The translations under genes and the position numbers were made by a program. Shown here in pieces: positions 36,971 through 46,048 of a stretch of DNA of 64,000 nucleotides. This DNA is from Aldehydirespirator sp965221605 (GTDB taxonomy: Bacteria > Actinomycetota > Acidimicrobiia > Acidimicrobiales > Aldehydirespiratoraceae). The stretch's first letter is position 1, and each line of letters begins with the position of its first letter. The stretch is from contig CBDCSK010000009.1 in the NCBI GenBank assembly GCA_965221605.1, positions 124,001 to 188,000 of the forward strand. Reading direction: 5' to 3'. The notes below the pieces were generated by a model. That model ran no database searches, had not been told where the DNA came from, and saw only the letters and a program-made list of their open reading frames with translations.

Positions 36971-38917
36971 TCAGTCCGGGTCCGCCGCGACGCTGCCGTA
37001 GCGACAGGCTGCCATGTCACGCGCCAGGCGGAAGTTAATCCGGTCGGCGTCTCCTACTTCCAGATCACCGAACAGGCGCTCCCAATCCGAACCAACGGCC
37101 GCCGCGGTGGCTGGTGCTGTTTCCGAGACCGGCCTGCAGACCACGACGATGTCCCACTCGCAGTTGCCGGGATGACTGTGATGGCCCATGTGCCCATCGC
37201 TCCGGACTGGCCACATTGCTGTGATCCGCAGCTTCACCTCATCGAGCGCGAGTCCGATGGCCGACCACGCCGCTGGGTTCGACGAATGGTACGTGAACGC
37301 GATTGGGAGTCCTTCGTTGCGAGCGGCGATAGCTGGCCGCAGACAATCCGCGAGAGTGACCCCGAACTTGACCCCGTCCCCGCCCGTTGCCGATTGGAGT
37401 GTCTGACCGCCTTGATGGCCGCGATCGTTCCATGCTCGGAAGAGTTCGGCCAGCTCGTCGTAGACGATGTAGTCGTAGTAGGGCGGATCGAAGACGAGCA
37501 GATCGATCGTCGCAGTCGGTTGTGTGTCGGCGGCAGACGAGCAACGTAGGTCGATCGCGCCCGGTTCCGGTGGGAGCTCAAGAACTCGCGCCTCGGCTTT
37601 GCTTGTGGCCATCGTCCAGACGCTGCGGCGCACGGAGCTCGCAGCCGAGCGGGCAACGCGGTTGAGGCATTGTCGAATTGTTCCTCGCCCTCCCGACTCG
37701 TGCAGGGGATTGAGTTCGACGGGTAAAGCTGGGAGTGAGTAACCGCGCACGCTAAAGAGGGCGGATAGGCGCCCGTAGTCTGTGGCGTAGGAGCACAACC
37801 GGTTGTTGGTCGTGAGTGCGTTTGACAGTGCCAAGCGAACCGCTCTGTTTACTTCGGGCGCCACGTCGATCCTTTGATCGAGCCATGCGTGTGCGGCTCC
37901 GAGTACAAGAAGTTGCCGAGTGGAGAACAACTCGCTGACCCTGCAAATGCCGAAACTTCGTGGGCGGGGGTCGCTTCGCTGTTCAGTGAACTCTGCGGTC
38001 GGCAACGCCAGCGGGACGGGCGGTGAGGTGAGCATCGACTCCGCCGCTTCGAGCGCCGAGAGGTCGGCGGTGCTCGCAGCTTCCAGCCGACGCCGCTCAC
38101 CGGCCCGAGTGCGTTCCACGGCGACCAACTGCCGGGGCGCGGCGCCTGTGAGGAGCTCGCGATGTGTGGAGCGCTTTCCGCAATGGGGGCAGACGTATCG
38201 AGACGATTCGAAGGTCGACCGATCGACTCGCCATTGCCTAGCCGCTCCCATGAAGCTCGCTTGGTCGTGCTTTCGGAGGTGGTGAATACTGAATTCCTCG
38301 GGGTCGAAGACTGTGAGCGGGTCGTCTCTCAGCACTGCGCCCGGTTTGCCGGAATCCCGAACTAGGACGAGCGATCGGAACAATGGACCCGATCGATCGC
38401 AACGCGGGCAGGTGACGATGTGGAGCCAGAAGTAGTGAAGTGGATCACCTGTATCGCCTGGGTAGAGCACGCCGAAGTTCGTTCGGAGGTAGGTGAGCAA
38501 CTCGTCACCCGCGGCGAGGACATCGGCTGCGGGGACTGGCTCCAAGGCGTGCGCCACGATCGCCGCCGACGTCGGATCGACATCTGTGCCACCAACGTCG
38601 GCGCCGAGTCGCGCTGCTTCGATCAGTGTCGTACCGCCACCCATGAAAGGGTCGTAGACCGACAGGCCAGCCAAGGTTGTCGCCGGGTCGGCGTACATCC
38701 TCCAGAATTCCTCTTCGGGGGTGTTGCTGTCTAGGGCGGCGGCGAGGAGGATCGCTCGCATGACGGCGGGTGGCCGTCTAGCCCACCATCTGTGGGCAGC
38801 GTATGCCGGATCCTTCACTCGGCGGTCCGCAGCAGCAAGCTGCGATACGCCAAGCGCGGGGAAGTCTGTCTCGAGCAGCGTCGACGAAGCACTTGGCATG
38901 CCGGTCGCGTCCTTCAC
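36971..38917 (-). CDS. DUF1156/COG1743-like DNA methyltransferase (defence cassette)
   Basis: A 648-residue predicted DNA methylase. The DUF1156-like N-terminus has FPALGVSQLA and HRWWARRPPAVMRA. The SAM-binding motif is DPFMGGGTTLIEAA at about 89, and the catalytic motif is DPPYYDY at about 477-483. Between them lie two zinc-ribbon cysteine pairs, CPRC (about 170-173) and CPHC (about 243-246). The DPPY-type motif points to an amino-methyltransferase. GTG 38917 is chosen over ATG 38941 because AGGGAGGTGA stands at ideal distance before it. It is the first gene of the four-gene cassette. Confidence 0.82.
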   Translation of the reverse strand: MKDATGMPSASSTLLETDFPALGVSQLAAADRRVKDPAYAAHRWWARRPPAVMRAILLAAALDSNTPEEEFWRMYADPATTLAGLSVYDPFMGGGTTLIEAARLGADVGGTDVDPTSAAIVAHALEPVPAADVLAAGDELLTYLRTNFGVLYPGDTGDPLHYFWLHIVTCPRCDRSGPLFRSLVLVRDSGKPGAVLRDDPLTVFDPEEFSIHHLRKHDQASFMGAARQWRVDRSTFESSRYVCPHCGKRSTHRELLTGAAPRQLVAVERTRAGERRRLEAASTADLSALEAAESMLTSPPVPLALPTAEFTEQRSDPRPRSFGICRVSELFSTRQLLVLGAAHAWLDQRIDVAPEVNRAVRLALSNALTTNNRLCSYATDYGRLSALFSVRGYSLPALPVELNPLHESGGRGTIRQCLNRVARSAASSVRRSVWTMATSKAEARVLELPPEPGAIDLRCSSAADTQPTATIDLLVFDPPYYDYIVYDELAELFRAWNDRGHQGGQTLQSATGGDGVKFGVTLADCLRPAIAARNEGLPIAFTYHSSNPAAWSAIGLALDEVKLRITAMWPVRSDGHMGHHSHPGNCEWDIVVVCRPVSETAPATAAAVGSDWERLFGDLEVGDADRINFRLARDMAACRYGSVAADPD

Positions 38918-39345
38918 CTCGTCACCTCCCTGCAACCTCATGATCCTTCAACGAACGTCGCTCGGGTCGTAACAAGCGTTGAAGATCGAAGGTAGTCAAG
39001 GTGTTCAAGCGACATCCACATCGCTGATTGTGGCCAGATGGCGCTTTCACGTTGCTGACGATGTGTGCCCATGGTTCCTCCCCTGATCGCCGCTGAGGGT
39101 CCATCAATGCCAGCCGCGCCATCGACCATCTTCGGTCTGGTCGCACGAAACGCGTGGGCTCACCGTAGAACAGCGTTGTGACAGAACCGGGCCTTCGGGC
39201 GATATGACCGCGTAGGTCCCAGACAACGGGATGTTTCCTGTGATCTCCCCATCTGCGGACGGTGGCGCCCTGTGACGGTTAGGGAGCACCTTGGGGTGAG
39301 TCAGAGACACAGTCCGGCCAGATCGCCAAGGTGTTGAAGCCAACC
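38918..39345. other. Non-coding spacer between the defence cassette and xerD
   Basis: About 430 bases without a supported gene. It must contain the methylase promoter. A similar 12-13 base word (CAAGCGTTGAAG, CAAGGTGTTCAAG, CAAGGTGTTGAAG) occurs at 38973, 38997 and 39327. Short open frames run through it, but none has a ribosome site or recognisable domain. Part of it may be remnant mobile DNA; I could not identify a family. Confidence 0.45.
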
Positions 39346-40308
39346 TCACGGCGCCACCGCGCGGGGGTGGGCGGCCCGGTAGACGGCCCGCAGGCGCTCC
39401 GTCGACACCCTGGTGTAGATCTGGGTCGTGGAGATGGAGGCATGACCCAGCATCTCCTGCACGAAGCGGATGTCGGCGCCGCCGTCGAGCATGTGGGTGG
39501 CGCAGGAGTGGCGCAGCACGTGGGGCGTCAGCATCGAGCCGATGCCGGCCGCGTCGCCGTGGCGGCGCACCACCAGCCACAGTCCCTGGCGGCTGAGACG
39601 GCCGCCCCGCTGGTTGAGGAACACCGCCTCGGCATCGCCCCGGCGGGCCCAGAGCTCCGGCTCCAGGGCGCCGCGGCCCTCCGGTGCCAGCCAGCGCTCC
39701 AGCGAGGTGGCCGCGCACCGGCCGAGGGGCACGATCCGCTCTTTGGCTCCCTTGCCGGTGAGCCGCACCAGACCGTCGTGGAGGTCCACATCGGCCAGCG
39801 ACAGCGAACCCGCCTCCGATATCCGGCACCCCGTGCCGTAGAGCAGCTCCAGCACGGCCCGGTCCCGTCGAGCAACCGGATCGTCGCCCAGGACCGCATC
39901 CATCAGCGAGGCGATCTGGTCGATCGACAGGGCCTTGGGAAGGCCCCGGGGAAGGCTCGGCACCTCCACATCCGCAGTGGGGTCGTCAACTCGATGGCCT
40001 TCGGCGGCCAGGAAGCGGTGGAGCCCCCTGACCGACACGAGCATCCGGGTGACGGAGGCCGCGGCCAGGCCGTCACCCTGCAACGCTCGCAGGAACGCGA
40101 TCACGTCGGTGTCGGCGGCGGCGTCGAGGCCGCGCCCCCCGGCCGCGAGGTGCCTGCTGTAGCGGAGCAGGTCTCGCCGGTAGGCCTCGACCGTCCGTGG
40201 CGACCGGCCCCGCTCCACCGCGAGCCAGGCCAGGAACTCCTCGGCCCTCGCGTCCAGGCCGGCCTCGGCCTTCACCGGCGGGGCTGCCGGCGCGGCCACC
40301 GGACTCAT
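39346..40308 (-). CDS. xerD: Tyrosine recombinase XerD
   Basis: Chromosome-dimer resolution recombinase; 320 residues. It has an N-terminal SAM-like core-binding domain (about 20-110) and a catalytic domain with Arg162 (GTGCRISE), Lys186, His263 and Arg266 (HVLRH), His289 (LGHASIS) and Tyr298 as nucleophile. Its ATG overlaps the Nudix stop. The xerD-Nudix-pyrG order is the conserved actinobacterial one, so this is the housekeeping enzyme and not an island integrase. A 60 bp copy of its 3' end lies at 30922-30981. Confidence 0.95.
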   Translation of the reverse strand: MSPVAAPAAPPVKAEAGLDARAEEFLAWLAVERGRSPRTVEAYRRDLLRYSRHLAAGGRGLDAAADTDVIAFLRALQGDGLAAASVTRMLVSVRGLHRFLAAEGHRVDDPTADVEVPSLPRGLPKALSIDQIASLMDAVLGDDPVARRDRAVLELLYGTGCRISEAGSLSLADVDLHDGLVRLTGKGAKERIVPLGRCAATSLERWLAPEGRGALEPELWARRGDAEAVFLNQRGGRLSRQGLWLVVRRHGDAAGIGSMLTPHVLRHSCATHMLDGGADIRFVQEMLGHASISTTQIYTRVSTERLRAVYRAAHPRAVAP

Positions 40309-40898
40309 CCCGCCAGCCGGCGCTGGGCCAGCAGCAGGCCGATGATGGTCTTGCCGTCGCGGATCTCGCCCCGATCGATCATGGCCTCGACGTCACCGAG
40401 GCCGACCCGCTCGATGGTCATCCACTCCTCCTCGGCCCCGTCGGGCTCGCGGGGCACCGGCGACAGTCCGGTGGCCAGGTACACGTGCGACAGCTCGTCG
40501 CAGAAGCCGGGCGAGTTGTAGAACGTCCCCAGCTCCTCCAGCGACTCGCAGGCCAGGCCGGCCTCCTCGGCCAGCTCCCGGCGGGCCGTGCCGGCGGGAT
40601 CCTCGCCGGTCACGTCGCGGGTGCCGGCCACGATCTCAAGCAGCTCGTCCTCCACCGGAGTGCGGTACTGGCGCAGCAGCACCACCTCGTCGCCGTCCAC
40701 CGCCACCACCGCCACCGCGCCCCGGTGGTGGACCACGTCGCGGGTCACGGTCCCGCCGCCGGGGGTGGCGAACACGCTCTCGGTCAGCCGCACAACCCGC
40801 CCGGCGTGGATCTCGCGCTCGCTGACTTTGTGAAAGCCGCCCGCGGAACCGTCCGGCAGGTCTGGGACGGCGTCCGGCCCCTCAGGCACCGACGTCAC
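40305..40898 (-). CDS. Nudix hydrolase, ADP-ribose pyrophosphatase-like
   Basis: A 197-residue protein with the Nudix box GTRDVTGEDPAGTARREL followed by AEEAGL at about 93-117, preceded by VVLLRQYRTPVEDELLEI, which is typical of ADP-ribose pyrophosphatases. The GTG at 40898 overlaps the pyrG stop (GTGA); the much longer frame is a shadow of pyrG. Confidence 0.92.
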   Translation of the reverse strand: MTSVPEGPDAVPDLPDGSAGGFHKVSEREIHAGRVVRLTESVFATPGGGTVTRDVVHHRGAVAVVAVDGDEVVLLRQYRTPVEDELLEIVAGTRDVTGEDPAGTARRELAEEAGLACESLEELGTFYNSPGFCDELSHVYLATGLSPVPREPDGAEEEWMTIERVGLGDVEAMIDRGEIRDGKTIIGLLLAQRRLAG

Positions 40899-42556
40899 GC
40901 GGGAGCCGTCGGCTCGGCGGGCTCGTAGTCGCTCATCTCGGGCAGCCGCGGATTGCGGCCCGCAGCTCGCACCATCGCGGCGGCCACCAGCCCGCTGAAC
41001 AGCGGGGCCGGGCGGTTGGGGCGGCTCTTGAACTCCGGGTGGGCCTGCGTTCCGACCCAGTAGGGATGACCCTCGAGCTCGACGAACTCGACCAGCCTGC
41101 CGTCGGGCGACTCGCCGCAGAGCACCATGTCGGAGGCCTCGAACCGGGTCCGGTAGCGGGGGTTGAACTCGTAGCGGTGGCGGTGCCGCTCCGACACCAC
41201 CTCCTCCCCGTAGGCCGCCGCGACCTGCGAGCCGGGCCGCAGCTGGGCCACGTACGCGCCTAGGCGCATGGTTCCGCCGTAGTCGGTGATGCCGCGCTGG
41301 CTGTCCATCAGGTCGATGACCGGGTGCGGGGTCAAGGCGTCGAACTCGGTGGAGTTGGCGTCGGCCAGCCCGAGGGCGTTGCGGGCGTACTCGATGGTCA
41401 TCACCTGCATGCCCAGGCACAGGCCGAGGCATGGGATCAGGTTCTCTCGGGCATAGCCCGCAGCCGCGATCTTGCCCTCGATGCCCCGCTCGCCGAAGCC
41501 CCCCGGTATGACGATCCCGTCGAGGTCGCGCAGGCGCCCGGCGACGAGCAGCCCCTCGACCTCCTCGGCCTGCACCCACTCGATCTCGATGTCGGCGCCG
41601 TGGTGGATGGCGGCGTGGTTGAGCGCCTCGATGACCGACAGGTAGGCGTCGGGGAGGCTCACATACTTGCCGATCATGCCGATGCGCACGGGCGCGGAGG
41701 CCATCCGGATCCGCTCCACCAGAGCCTCCCACTCGCCGAGTTCCACCTCGGACGGGTCCAGGCCCAGCTGGCGGCACACCACGTCGTCGAGTCCCTCGTC
41801 GTGCAGTATCAGCGGTATCTCGTACAGGCTGCCGGCGTCGGCGCAGGTGATCACCGCCTCGGGCGACACGTCGCAGAGGTTGGAGATCTTGCGCTCGAGC
41901 TCCTTGGTGAGAGGGGTCTCGCACCGGCACACGATCGCATCGGGCTGCACGCCCCGCGAGCGCAGCTCGGTCACCGAGTGCTGGGTGGGCTTGGTCTTCT
42001 GCTCGCCGGTGGGTCCGATGAACGGGACCAGGGTGACGTGCACGAAACAGACGTTCTCGCGACCCACATCGAGGCGGAACTGCCGGATGGCCTCCAGGAA
42101 CGGGAGGATCTCGATATCGCCGACTGTGCCGCCCAGCTCGGTGATCACGACATCGACGTCCTCGCTGGCGAGCCGGGCGATGCGCCGCTTGATCTCGTCG
42201 GTCACGTGCGGGATCACCTGCACGGTGCGACCGAGGTAGTCGCCCCGGCGCTCCGACGCGATGACCTCCGAATAGATCGACCCGGTGGTGCCGTTGGACT
42301 CGCAGGTGAGGCTCTCATCGATGAAGCGCTCGTAGTGGCCCAGATCGAGGTCGGTCTCGCCGCCGTCGTCGGTGACGAAGACCTCTCCGTGCTCGAACGG
42401 GTTCATGGTGCCCGGGTCGACGTTCAGGTAGGGGTCTAGCTTGAGCATCGTCACTCGCAGGCCCCGGGCCTTCAGCAGGCGCCCCAGCGAGGCCCCGGTC
42501 AGACCCTTGCCCAGGCCGCTGACCACACCGCCGGTGACGAAGACGTGCTTTGTCAT
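40895..42556 (-). CDS. pyrG: CTP synthase
   Basis: Converts UTP to CTP using glutamine. The 553-residue product has the synthase domain (FVTGGVVSGLGKG at 6-18; MKLDPYLNVDPGTM-type region) and a C-terminal class I glutamine amidotransferase with nucleophile Cys in CLGLCLGMQ and the HPEF catalytic histidine region. Confidence 0.97.
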   Translation of the reverse strand: MTKHVFVTGGVVSGLGKGLTGASLGRLLKARGLRVTMLKLDPYLNVDPGTMNPFEHGEVFVTDDGGETDLDLGHYERFIDESLTCESNGTTGSIYSEVIASERRGDYLGRTVQVIPHVTDEIKRRIARLASEDVDVVITELGGTVGDIEILPFLEAIRQFRLDVGRENVCFVHVTLVPFIGPTGEQKTKPTQHSVTELRSRGVQPDAIVCRCETPLTKELERKISNLCDVSPEAVITCADAGSLYEIPLILHDEGLDDVVCRQLGLDPSEVELGEWEALVERIRMASAPVRIGMIGKYVSLPDAYLSVIEALNHAAIHHGADIEIEWVQAEEVEGLLVAGRLRDLDGIVIPGGFGERGIEGKIAAAGYARENLIPCLGLCLGMQVMTIEYARNALGLADANSTEFDALTPHPVIDLMDSQRGITDYGGTMRLGAYVAQLRPGSQVAAAYGEEVVSERHRHRYEFNPRYRTRFEASDMVLCGESPDGRLVEFVELEGHPYWVGTQAHPEFKSRPNRPAPLFSGLVAAAMVRAAGRNPRLPEMSDYEPAEPTAPA

Positions 42557-42614
42557 CGGGATCTCACCCTACCGCGATCGGAGCCCCACCCGGCGGACAT
42601 CTGGCGAGGCCTCC

Positions 42615-44201
42615 TCAGCCCCTGCGCTGTGAGTGGGCTGCGGCCAGCAGCTCCTCGGCGTGCTGCAGGGCCGCCGCGGACTGGGGCGATCCCGAGAGCA
42701 TCCTCGACAGCTCGACCAGACGATCGTCCCCGACCACGGCGCGCAGCCCCACCCGAGTCGACCCTTCGACCTCGGCCTTCTCCAGCGCCAGGTGATGGTC
42801 CGCGCAGGCCGCCACCTGCGGGAGATGGGTCACCACGATCACCTGGTGGTCGGTGCGCAGCGCGCTCAGGCTGCGGCCCACCGCTCGGGCCGCAGTGCCG
42901 CCGACGCCCGCGTCGACCTCGTCGAAGACCAGCGTCTCCGGTCCTGCGGTCAGCACCAGCCTCAGAGCCAGCATCGTCCGGGCCAGCTCGCCCCCGCTGG
43001 CCACCCGGCTCAGGGGCAGCGGCTCGTGACCGGGGTTGGCCGCCAAGCGGAACGAGACCTGCTCGCCGGCATCGCCGCTGACGTCGACGCTCAGCCGGGC
43101 TGCGCCCATGGCCAACTCGGCCAGGCGCGACTCGACCGCGGCGGCCAGCCCGGGCGCGGCCTCGGAGCGCCCTGCCAGCACGCGGGCCCGTTCAGCCCCG
43201 AGGCGCTCCGACACCTGGGACCGGCGCGCCTCCAGCGAGGCGGCCCTCGCCTCGTACCCGTCGAGCTCGTCGAGCCGTCGTGCCGCCTCCGATCGGAAGT
43301 CGAGCACCTCGGCGAGCGTGGAGCCGTACTTGCGCCGCAGCCCGGCCAGCAGCTGCCGCCGCTCGCGCAGCGCGGCCAGGGCGGCGGGATCATCGGTGAT
43401 CGCTTCGGTGCAGGCCCTAGCCTCCGCCGCGATGTCGGCGATCTCCGCCGACGCATCGGCGATCCTGGAGACAAGGCCGGCGAAGGGCTCCCGCCCGGCA
43501 AGCACGGCCTGAGCGCGACCCAGCCCGTCGGACACCTGGCTGTCGGCGCCGAGCAGCCTCATCGCATGGGCGGCGGTCTGGCGGTGCGCGGCCGCATCGG
43601 CCAGCACCGACTCGTCCCGGTCGAGGCGCTCGTCCTCGCCGGGATCGGAGATGGCGGCGCCATCGATCTCCGCGAGCTGGTGGCGCAGCAGATCGATCTC
43701 GCGGAACCGGGCCCGGGCGTCGCCGCCGAGCTCGGCGAGGCCGGCCTCGACCGACCGCAGCTCATCGGCGAGGCCGGCCATCGTCGCGGTGTCGACCGCG
43801 CCGAAGCTGTCCAGGACGGACCGCTGGATGGGGCCTCTCAGCAGCGACTGGTGGGTGTGCTGGCCGTGCAGATCGACGAGATCGCGCCCCAGTTCCTCCA
43901 ACGCGGCCGCGGTGGCCAGGTGGCCGTCGATGTAGGCCCGGGACCGGCCGTCGGCGGGGATGACCCGGCGCAGCACAGTCTCGCGGCCGCCGGTGACGAA
44001 CCGGCCCTCGACCTCCGCCTCAGGCGCACCGGGGCCCACCAGCGCGGGAGTGGCCCGGCCGCCGGTCAGCAGGTCGATGGCCCCGACGACCAGCGTCTTG
44101 CCCGCGCCCGTCTCTCCGGTCACCGCCGTCATGCCGGCCCCCAGGACCAGCTCCATGTCCTCGATGACGCCGAGGTTCCGGACGACCAGCTCGGTCAGCA
44201 C
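42615..44201 (-). CDS. recN: DNA repair protein RecN
   Basis: SMC-like ATPase in double-strand-break repair; 528 residues. The Walker A GETGAGKT lies near residues 30-37, long coiled-coil arms flank the middle, the signature ASGGELAR is present, and Walker B VFDEVDAGVGG is near the C-terminus. The start is GTG 44201, 18 bases after nadK. Confidence 0.95.
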   Translation of the reverse strand: MLTELVVRNLGVIEDMELVLGAGMTAVTGETGAGKTLVVGAIDLLTGGRATPALVGPGAPEAEVEGRFVTGGRETVLRRVIPADGRSRAYIDGHLATAAALEELGRDLVDLHGQHTHQSLLRGPIQRSVLDSFGAVDTATMAGLADELRSVEAGLAELGGDARARFREIDLLRHQLAEIDGAAISDPGEDERLDRDESVLADAAAHRQTAAHAMRLLGADSQVSDGLGRAQAVLAGREPFAGLVSRIADASAEIADIAAEARACTEAITDDPAALAALRERRQLLAGLRRKYGSTLAEVLDFRSEAARRLDELDGYEARAASLEARRSQVSERLGAERARVLAGRSEAAPGLAAAVESRLAELAMGAARLSVDVSGDAGEQVSFRLAANPGHEPLPLSRVASGGELARTMLALRLVLTAGPETLVFDEVDAGVGGTAARAVGRSLSALRTDHQVIVVTHLPQVAACADHHLALEKAEVEGSTRVGLRAVVGDDRLVELSRMLSGSPQSAAALQHAEELLAAAHSQRRG

Positions 44202-44219
44202 TTGAGGATCAAGCAGTGT

Positions 44220-45077
44220 TCAGCGGTCATTGACCCCGAACTTAGCCTTGAGCACCTGGTGGAACCGGCGGCTCTCGAAGGTCACCAGCCGGGCCGGGTG
44301 GGGCGACGCCGAGCACACCACCGAGTCGTGCTGGTCGAGCTCGGCCAGCCGGCGACCGTCGACCGACAGCACCGCGCCCCGGTCGGTGAGGACCTCGAGC
44401 CGCAACTCGGCGTCGGCCGCCACCACCATGGAGCGGTCGAACAGCATGTGGGGCGAGACCGGCGTCAGCAACAGGGCCCGGTGGGTGGGGTCGATCACCG
44501 GCCCTCCGGCCGACAGGGAGTAGGCGGTCGAGCCGGTCGGGGTGGACACGATGAGGCCGTCGGCCGCGTAGGTGGTGAACTGCTCGCCGTTGAGCGCCAC
44601 CCCCAGCCGGAGCGCGTAGGAGGCCGCGGGCCGCTCCACCACGGCCTCGTTCAGAGCGACGTGGCGCCGGCGGCCGCCGGCGCCCGAGTCGCCGAACTCG
44701 ACGGTGAGCAGCATCCGCTCCTCGACGCCGTGGTCGCCGGCCAGCACCCGGTCGATGGCCGAGCGGGCGTCCTCCGGCGCGACTTCGGTGAGGTAGGCCA
44801 TGCGGCCGAAGTTGACGCCGAGGATGGGGACTCCCGACTCGCCGACCAACTCCACCGCCCGCAGGATCGATCCGTCGCCGCCCAGGGTCACCACGACGTC
44901 CAGGCCCGGCGCGAAGCGGTCGGGGCTGCACGCCAGGTCCGGGCACGACACGGCGGCGGCCTCCGCGGGCGGCATGCGGACCTGATGGCCCTCCCCGACC
45001 AGCCACATCGACAGATCCCGGGCGGTGGCGGCCGCCTCGGGGCGGCCCTGGTGGACGATGAGCCCGATGACCGCCAT
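44220..45077 (-). CDS. nadK: NAD kinase
   Basis: Makes NADP from NAD. The 285-residue protein has GGDGS at 66-70 and the NEAVVERP and TPTGSTAYSLSAGGP motifs of the family. Its ATG shares one base with the tlyA stop. Confidence 0.96.
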   Translation of the reverse strand: MAVIGLIVHQGRPEAAATARDLSMWLVGEGHQVRMPPAEAAAVSCPDLACSPDRFAPGLDVVVTLGGDGSILRAVELVGESGVPILGVNFGRMAYLTEVAPEDARSAIDRVLAGDHGVEERMLLTVEFGDSGAGGRRRHVALNEAVVERPAASYALRLGVALNGEQFTTYAADGLIVSTPTGSTAYSLSAGGPVIDPTHRALLLTPVSPHMLFDRSMVVAADAELRLEVLTDRGAVLSVDGRRLAELDQHDSVVCSASPHPARLVTFESRRFHQVLKAKFGVNDR

Positions 45078-45892
45078 CAGTCCCGCCGGACCTCACTCGC
45101 CCGGGCCACTGCGGCGTCGACCGCCTCACCGACGTCGGCGGGGCCGCCCGCGCCGGGGCCCACCCGGGCGTGCAACAGGAACTCCACGTTGCCCTCGGCG
45201 CCGGTGACAGGCGAGACCATGACCCCCATGATGGCCGCTCCGGCGTCCACAACGGCGCGGCAAACCTCGACAAGTGCCCGGTTCCACACCGCGGGGTCGC
45301 GGATGACGCCCCTGCCGCGGTCGGCCTCGGCCCGGCCCGCTTCGAACTGGGGCTTGACCAGAGCCACGATGTCGGCGGTCGCGAGCCCCACGAGATCGGG
45401 CGCCACGAGGCGCAGCGAGATGAACGACAGGTCGGCCACCACCAGTGGCGCCGGGCCGCCGATGACGGCCGTGTCGACGGCCCGCACATCGGTGCGCTCG
45501 TAGGACGCCACCCTCGGATCGGCCCGCAGACGCTCGTGGAGCTGATTGCGGCCCACGTCGATGGACACGACCGCCGCCGCGCCGTGCTGTAGCAGGCAGT
45601 CGGTGAACCCACCGGTCGATGCGCCCACGTCGATGGCCCGGGCCCCGGCCGCGGCGATGCCGAAGCCGGCCAGCGCAGCCTCCAGCTTGTGCCCGCCCCG
45701 GGAAACGTAGCGGGGCGGGTCGCCGGCCACGACCACGGCCTCGGCCGGATCCACCAGTCGGGACGCCTTGACCGCCGGAGACCCGCCGACGGTCACCCGC
45801 CGCTCCTCGATGAGCCTGAGGGCTTCGCTGCGGCTCCGGGCCACGCCGCGGCGCACCATCTCTATGTCGAGGCGGCGGCGCCTAACGGTCAC
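45077..45892 (-). CDS. tlyA: TlyA family 16S/23S rRNA 2'-O-methyltransferase
   Basis: A 271-residue protein with an N-terminal S4 domain (about 5-65) and an FtsJ-like Rossmann domain with AIDVGASTGGFTDCLLQ at about 86 and VKPQFE. In mycobacteria TlyA methylates ribosomal RNA and affects capreomycin sensitivity (family knowledge). It is the first gene of the tlyA-nadK-recN run. Confidence 0.93.
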   Translation of the reverse strand: MTVRRRRLDIEMVRRGVARSRSEALRLIEERRVTVGGSPAVKASRLVDPAEAVVVAGDPPRYVSRGGHKLEAALAGFGIAAAGARAIDVGASTGGFTDCLLQHGAAAVVSIDVGRNQLHERLRADPRVASYERTDVRAVDTAVIGGPAPLVVADLSFISLRLVAPDLVGLATADIVALVKPQFEAGRAEADRGRGVIRDPAVWNRALVEVCRAVVDAGAAIMGVMVSPVTGAEGNVEFLLHARVGPGAGGPADVGEAVDAAVARASEVRRD

Positions 45893-45963
45893 CGGTCAAA
45901 GGGGTGGGGCTCAGAGGCCGAGCGACTAGGTGAGCAAGTCCGGCTCATACGGGCGAGGCCGTG

Positions 45964-46003
45964 GCCCGAGCGGCCCGTGAGCGAAGCGAACAAGAGCGGG
46001 AAT
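45964..46003 (+). repeat. Dispersed copy of the 44 bp repeat motif
   Basis: About 40 bases matching the unit at 23211-23342, with small changes (GCCCGAG for GCCTGAG, GAACAAG for GAACTAG). It lies in the 156-base spacer between tlyA and the first hydrolase gene, which otherwise shows nothing recognisable. Confidence 0.85.
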
Positions 46004-46048
46004 GACACCGCTGCAACGCGACGAACCCTCACCTATCCGCGCCTGCTC

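Noticed and set aside
39346..40308. xerD as an island integrase
   Set aside because: It sits in the conserved xerD-Nudix-pyrG order with overlapping stop-start codons and a standard XerD catalytic set, so it is the housekeeping recombinase.
42633..45503. A 956-codon plus-strand open frame
   Set aside because: Antisense to recN, nadK and tlyA, with no recognisable domain.
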